Under the pieces are notes generated by a model, which was not told where the DNA came from, made no database searches, and was given only the letters and a program-made list of their open reading frames with translations. Source: Paulinella micropora (lineage: Eukaryota > Cercozoa > Imbricatea > Euglyphida). From it: a DNA stretch of 64,000 nucleotides. The stretch lies in the NCBI GenBank assembly GCA_009731375.1, contig BJOX01000366.1, positions 488,706 through 552,705 of the forward strand, given 5' to 3'. A program made the position numbers and the translations under genes. Positions 62,964 to 64,000 of the stretch are shown here, piece after piece; the stretch's first letter is position 1; each line of letters opens with the position of its first letter.

Positions 62964-63990
62964 GAAAAGCATCATGGGCCTTAAACCCCAAGCCTTCTAA
63001 GACAGGAACTAGCTTGTATCGCCACCACTTGCGGCCCGCGTCCGGTCTACCGTAGAGTGCTTTGAGCATTTTCCACACATAACCCGGTTCCTCTAAACCA
63101 AAAGACGGTACGATATAAGTGGGGCGATAACCCTGCTCAGCGGCGGAAGCTTCAGTGTAAGCGGTCCCAACGTCCCACTTCGACAGTACTAAGCCAAAGA
63201 ACACCGTCAGGGCGAAAAGCATCAGGATGGTAAGAGCACACGGAGTAGGAAAGTCACGTTTCCCAAGTGCCATCCTTGGATCACGGAAAACCCCTTAGCG
63301 GTCCACCGGCTTTTGAACTTCAGGATCTTACCCCCTGCCTCCTTGGTAGCATCTACGAAACGCCCCTCACAGATGTCTTTCTTGTCGACTAAGTCGGCCC
63401 GGACTCTACGGAAGCAACCCTTCTCCCAGAGTGTAGATATCTCCTCTGCCCGGGCGTCATCCCAGTGCCCTAGCTCGTCGGCTTGCTTCTCACTCACCGG
63501 TCTAGTAAACGTGGCGGCATGGGCGGCCTCCGGACCGGATGCAAGGTACTTGACGATCTCCGTGTCCAACATGCGGTCTGGGGCGTCGTCATCCTCAAAC
63601 TTTACCCAATGGGCCGGACCATGCTTCTTTTGCTTCTTAACCCATATGGGTATCTATGGGTTCGCTAACGTCTTGCACCTGTCCCCGTCTGACCTTGTCC
63701 CGGAAACCTACCCCATAGGTCTTCTTGGCCCACGCCCAGCCCCACTGAGTAGCTGGGGTCTCAACCCACCTTCCCTTCAGCTCCCCTATCTTTTCCGGTT
63801 CATCGGGTACCGTGTCTTGAGCCTCTTGCAAGGCTTCCGCGGCTTCCTGTTCCGGGGTCACCTCCTCCACTTCGCCGTCGGAATCGGAACTATCAAGCTC
63901 CCCCTGATGAGCTTTCTTACCGTCGTCGGGCTCGGTCACCCCCACCCGGGGCTTCGGGACAAACAGCTGATCCAGGTCGGCGTCTTCCAC
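62964..63990 (-). pseudogene. Truncated Copia-type reverse transcriptase fragment
   Basis: Minus strand, reading from the window end: an acidic linker (63990-63637), then one frame over a segment with H-W-D-D-A-R-A-E-E-I-S-T-L-W-E-K-G-C-F (start of Copia RT) and G-K-I-L-K-F-K-S-R-W-T-A-K-G-F. Another frame holds W-D-V-G-T-A-Y-T-E-A and L-K-A-L-Y-G-R-P-D-A-G-R-K-W-W, the fingers/palm region before the catalytic Y-V-D-D. The frame changes near 63640 and 63280, and coding ends at the A-run before the catalytic motif. It is therefore a dead fragment; upstream gag/integrase parts may lie beyond the window. Confidence 0.75.
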
Positions 63991-64000
63991 TAAGTGGTCG

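Overview
The window is nuclear DNA from a large, repeat-rich eukaryotic genome: GT-AG introns, SINE-like and LTR elements, a terminal-inverted-repeat (TIR) transposon and very dense microsatellites. The only clear host gene is an ALG9 mannosyltransferase built from 16 small exons. Ty3-type and Copia-like retroelements with expanded (GATA)n and (GTT)n tracts would fit a large algal or streptophyte genome, but that placement is an inference and I cannot name the species. The assembly has 16 N gaps. Several gap edges show poly-G/poly-C runs, unmerged overlaps or inverted pieces, so some structure here is artefact.

Layout. (1) 1-14714: remains of a Copia-like coding region on the minus strand (gag-like ORF, CCHC knuckle, decayed downstream coding), split by an 11.1-kb TIR transposon at 1088-12194. 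That element has arms of about 0.85-0.95 kb and a 3-bp target duplication (TAC). Inside it are a SET-domain gene, a decayed gene resembling DUF7869-type transposase-like proteins, two lysine/glutamate-rich plus-strand genes and a tRNA-derived SINE. (2) 14609-18020: a 1701-bp segment present twice around a 10-N gap, almost certainly a false duplication. (3) 17593-28654, minus strand: ALG9, whose 16 exons join in phase into 601 codons. Its introns are almost entirely microsatellite. (4) 28852-32427: (AAC)n/(GTT)n tracts with a degenerate repeat family, then AT-rich DNA without a gene. (5) 32428-59361: three related Ty3-type LTR retrotransposons. Element A (plus strand, intact) is inserted in the 5' LTR of element C (plus strand, gapped). 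Element B (minus strand, nearly complete) lies downstream in inverted orientation and is inserted in an array of short palindromes. (6) 59362-64000: the rest of that array, long TATC tracts, a duplicated ~190-bp unit and a truncated Copia reverse-transcriptase fragment.

Functional logic. ALG9 acts in ER N-glycan assembly and is independent of the mobile DNA around it. The LTR elements have a two-ORF plan in which gag and pol share one frame and are separated by a single UGA. Gag carries a CCCH finger plus an RGG tail, and the protease reads Asp-Thr-Met where Asp-Thr/Ser-Gly is expected. The TIR element pairs a transposase-like gene with a SET methyltransferase-like gene, and its arms encode the same C-terminal tail for two outward-facing genes. 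This is the strongest candidate for an undescribed system in the window.
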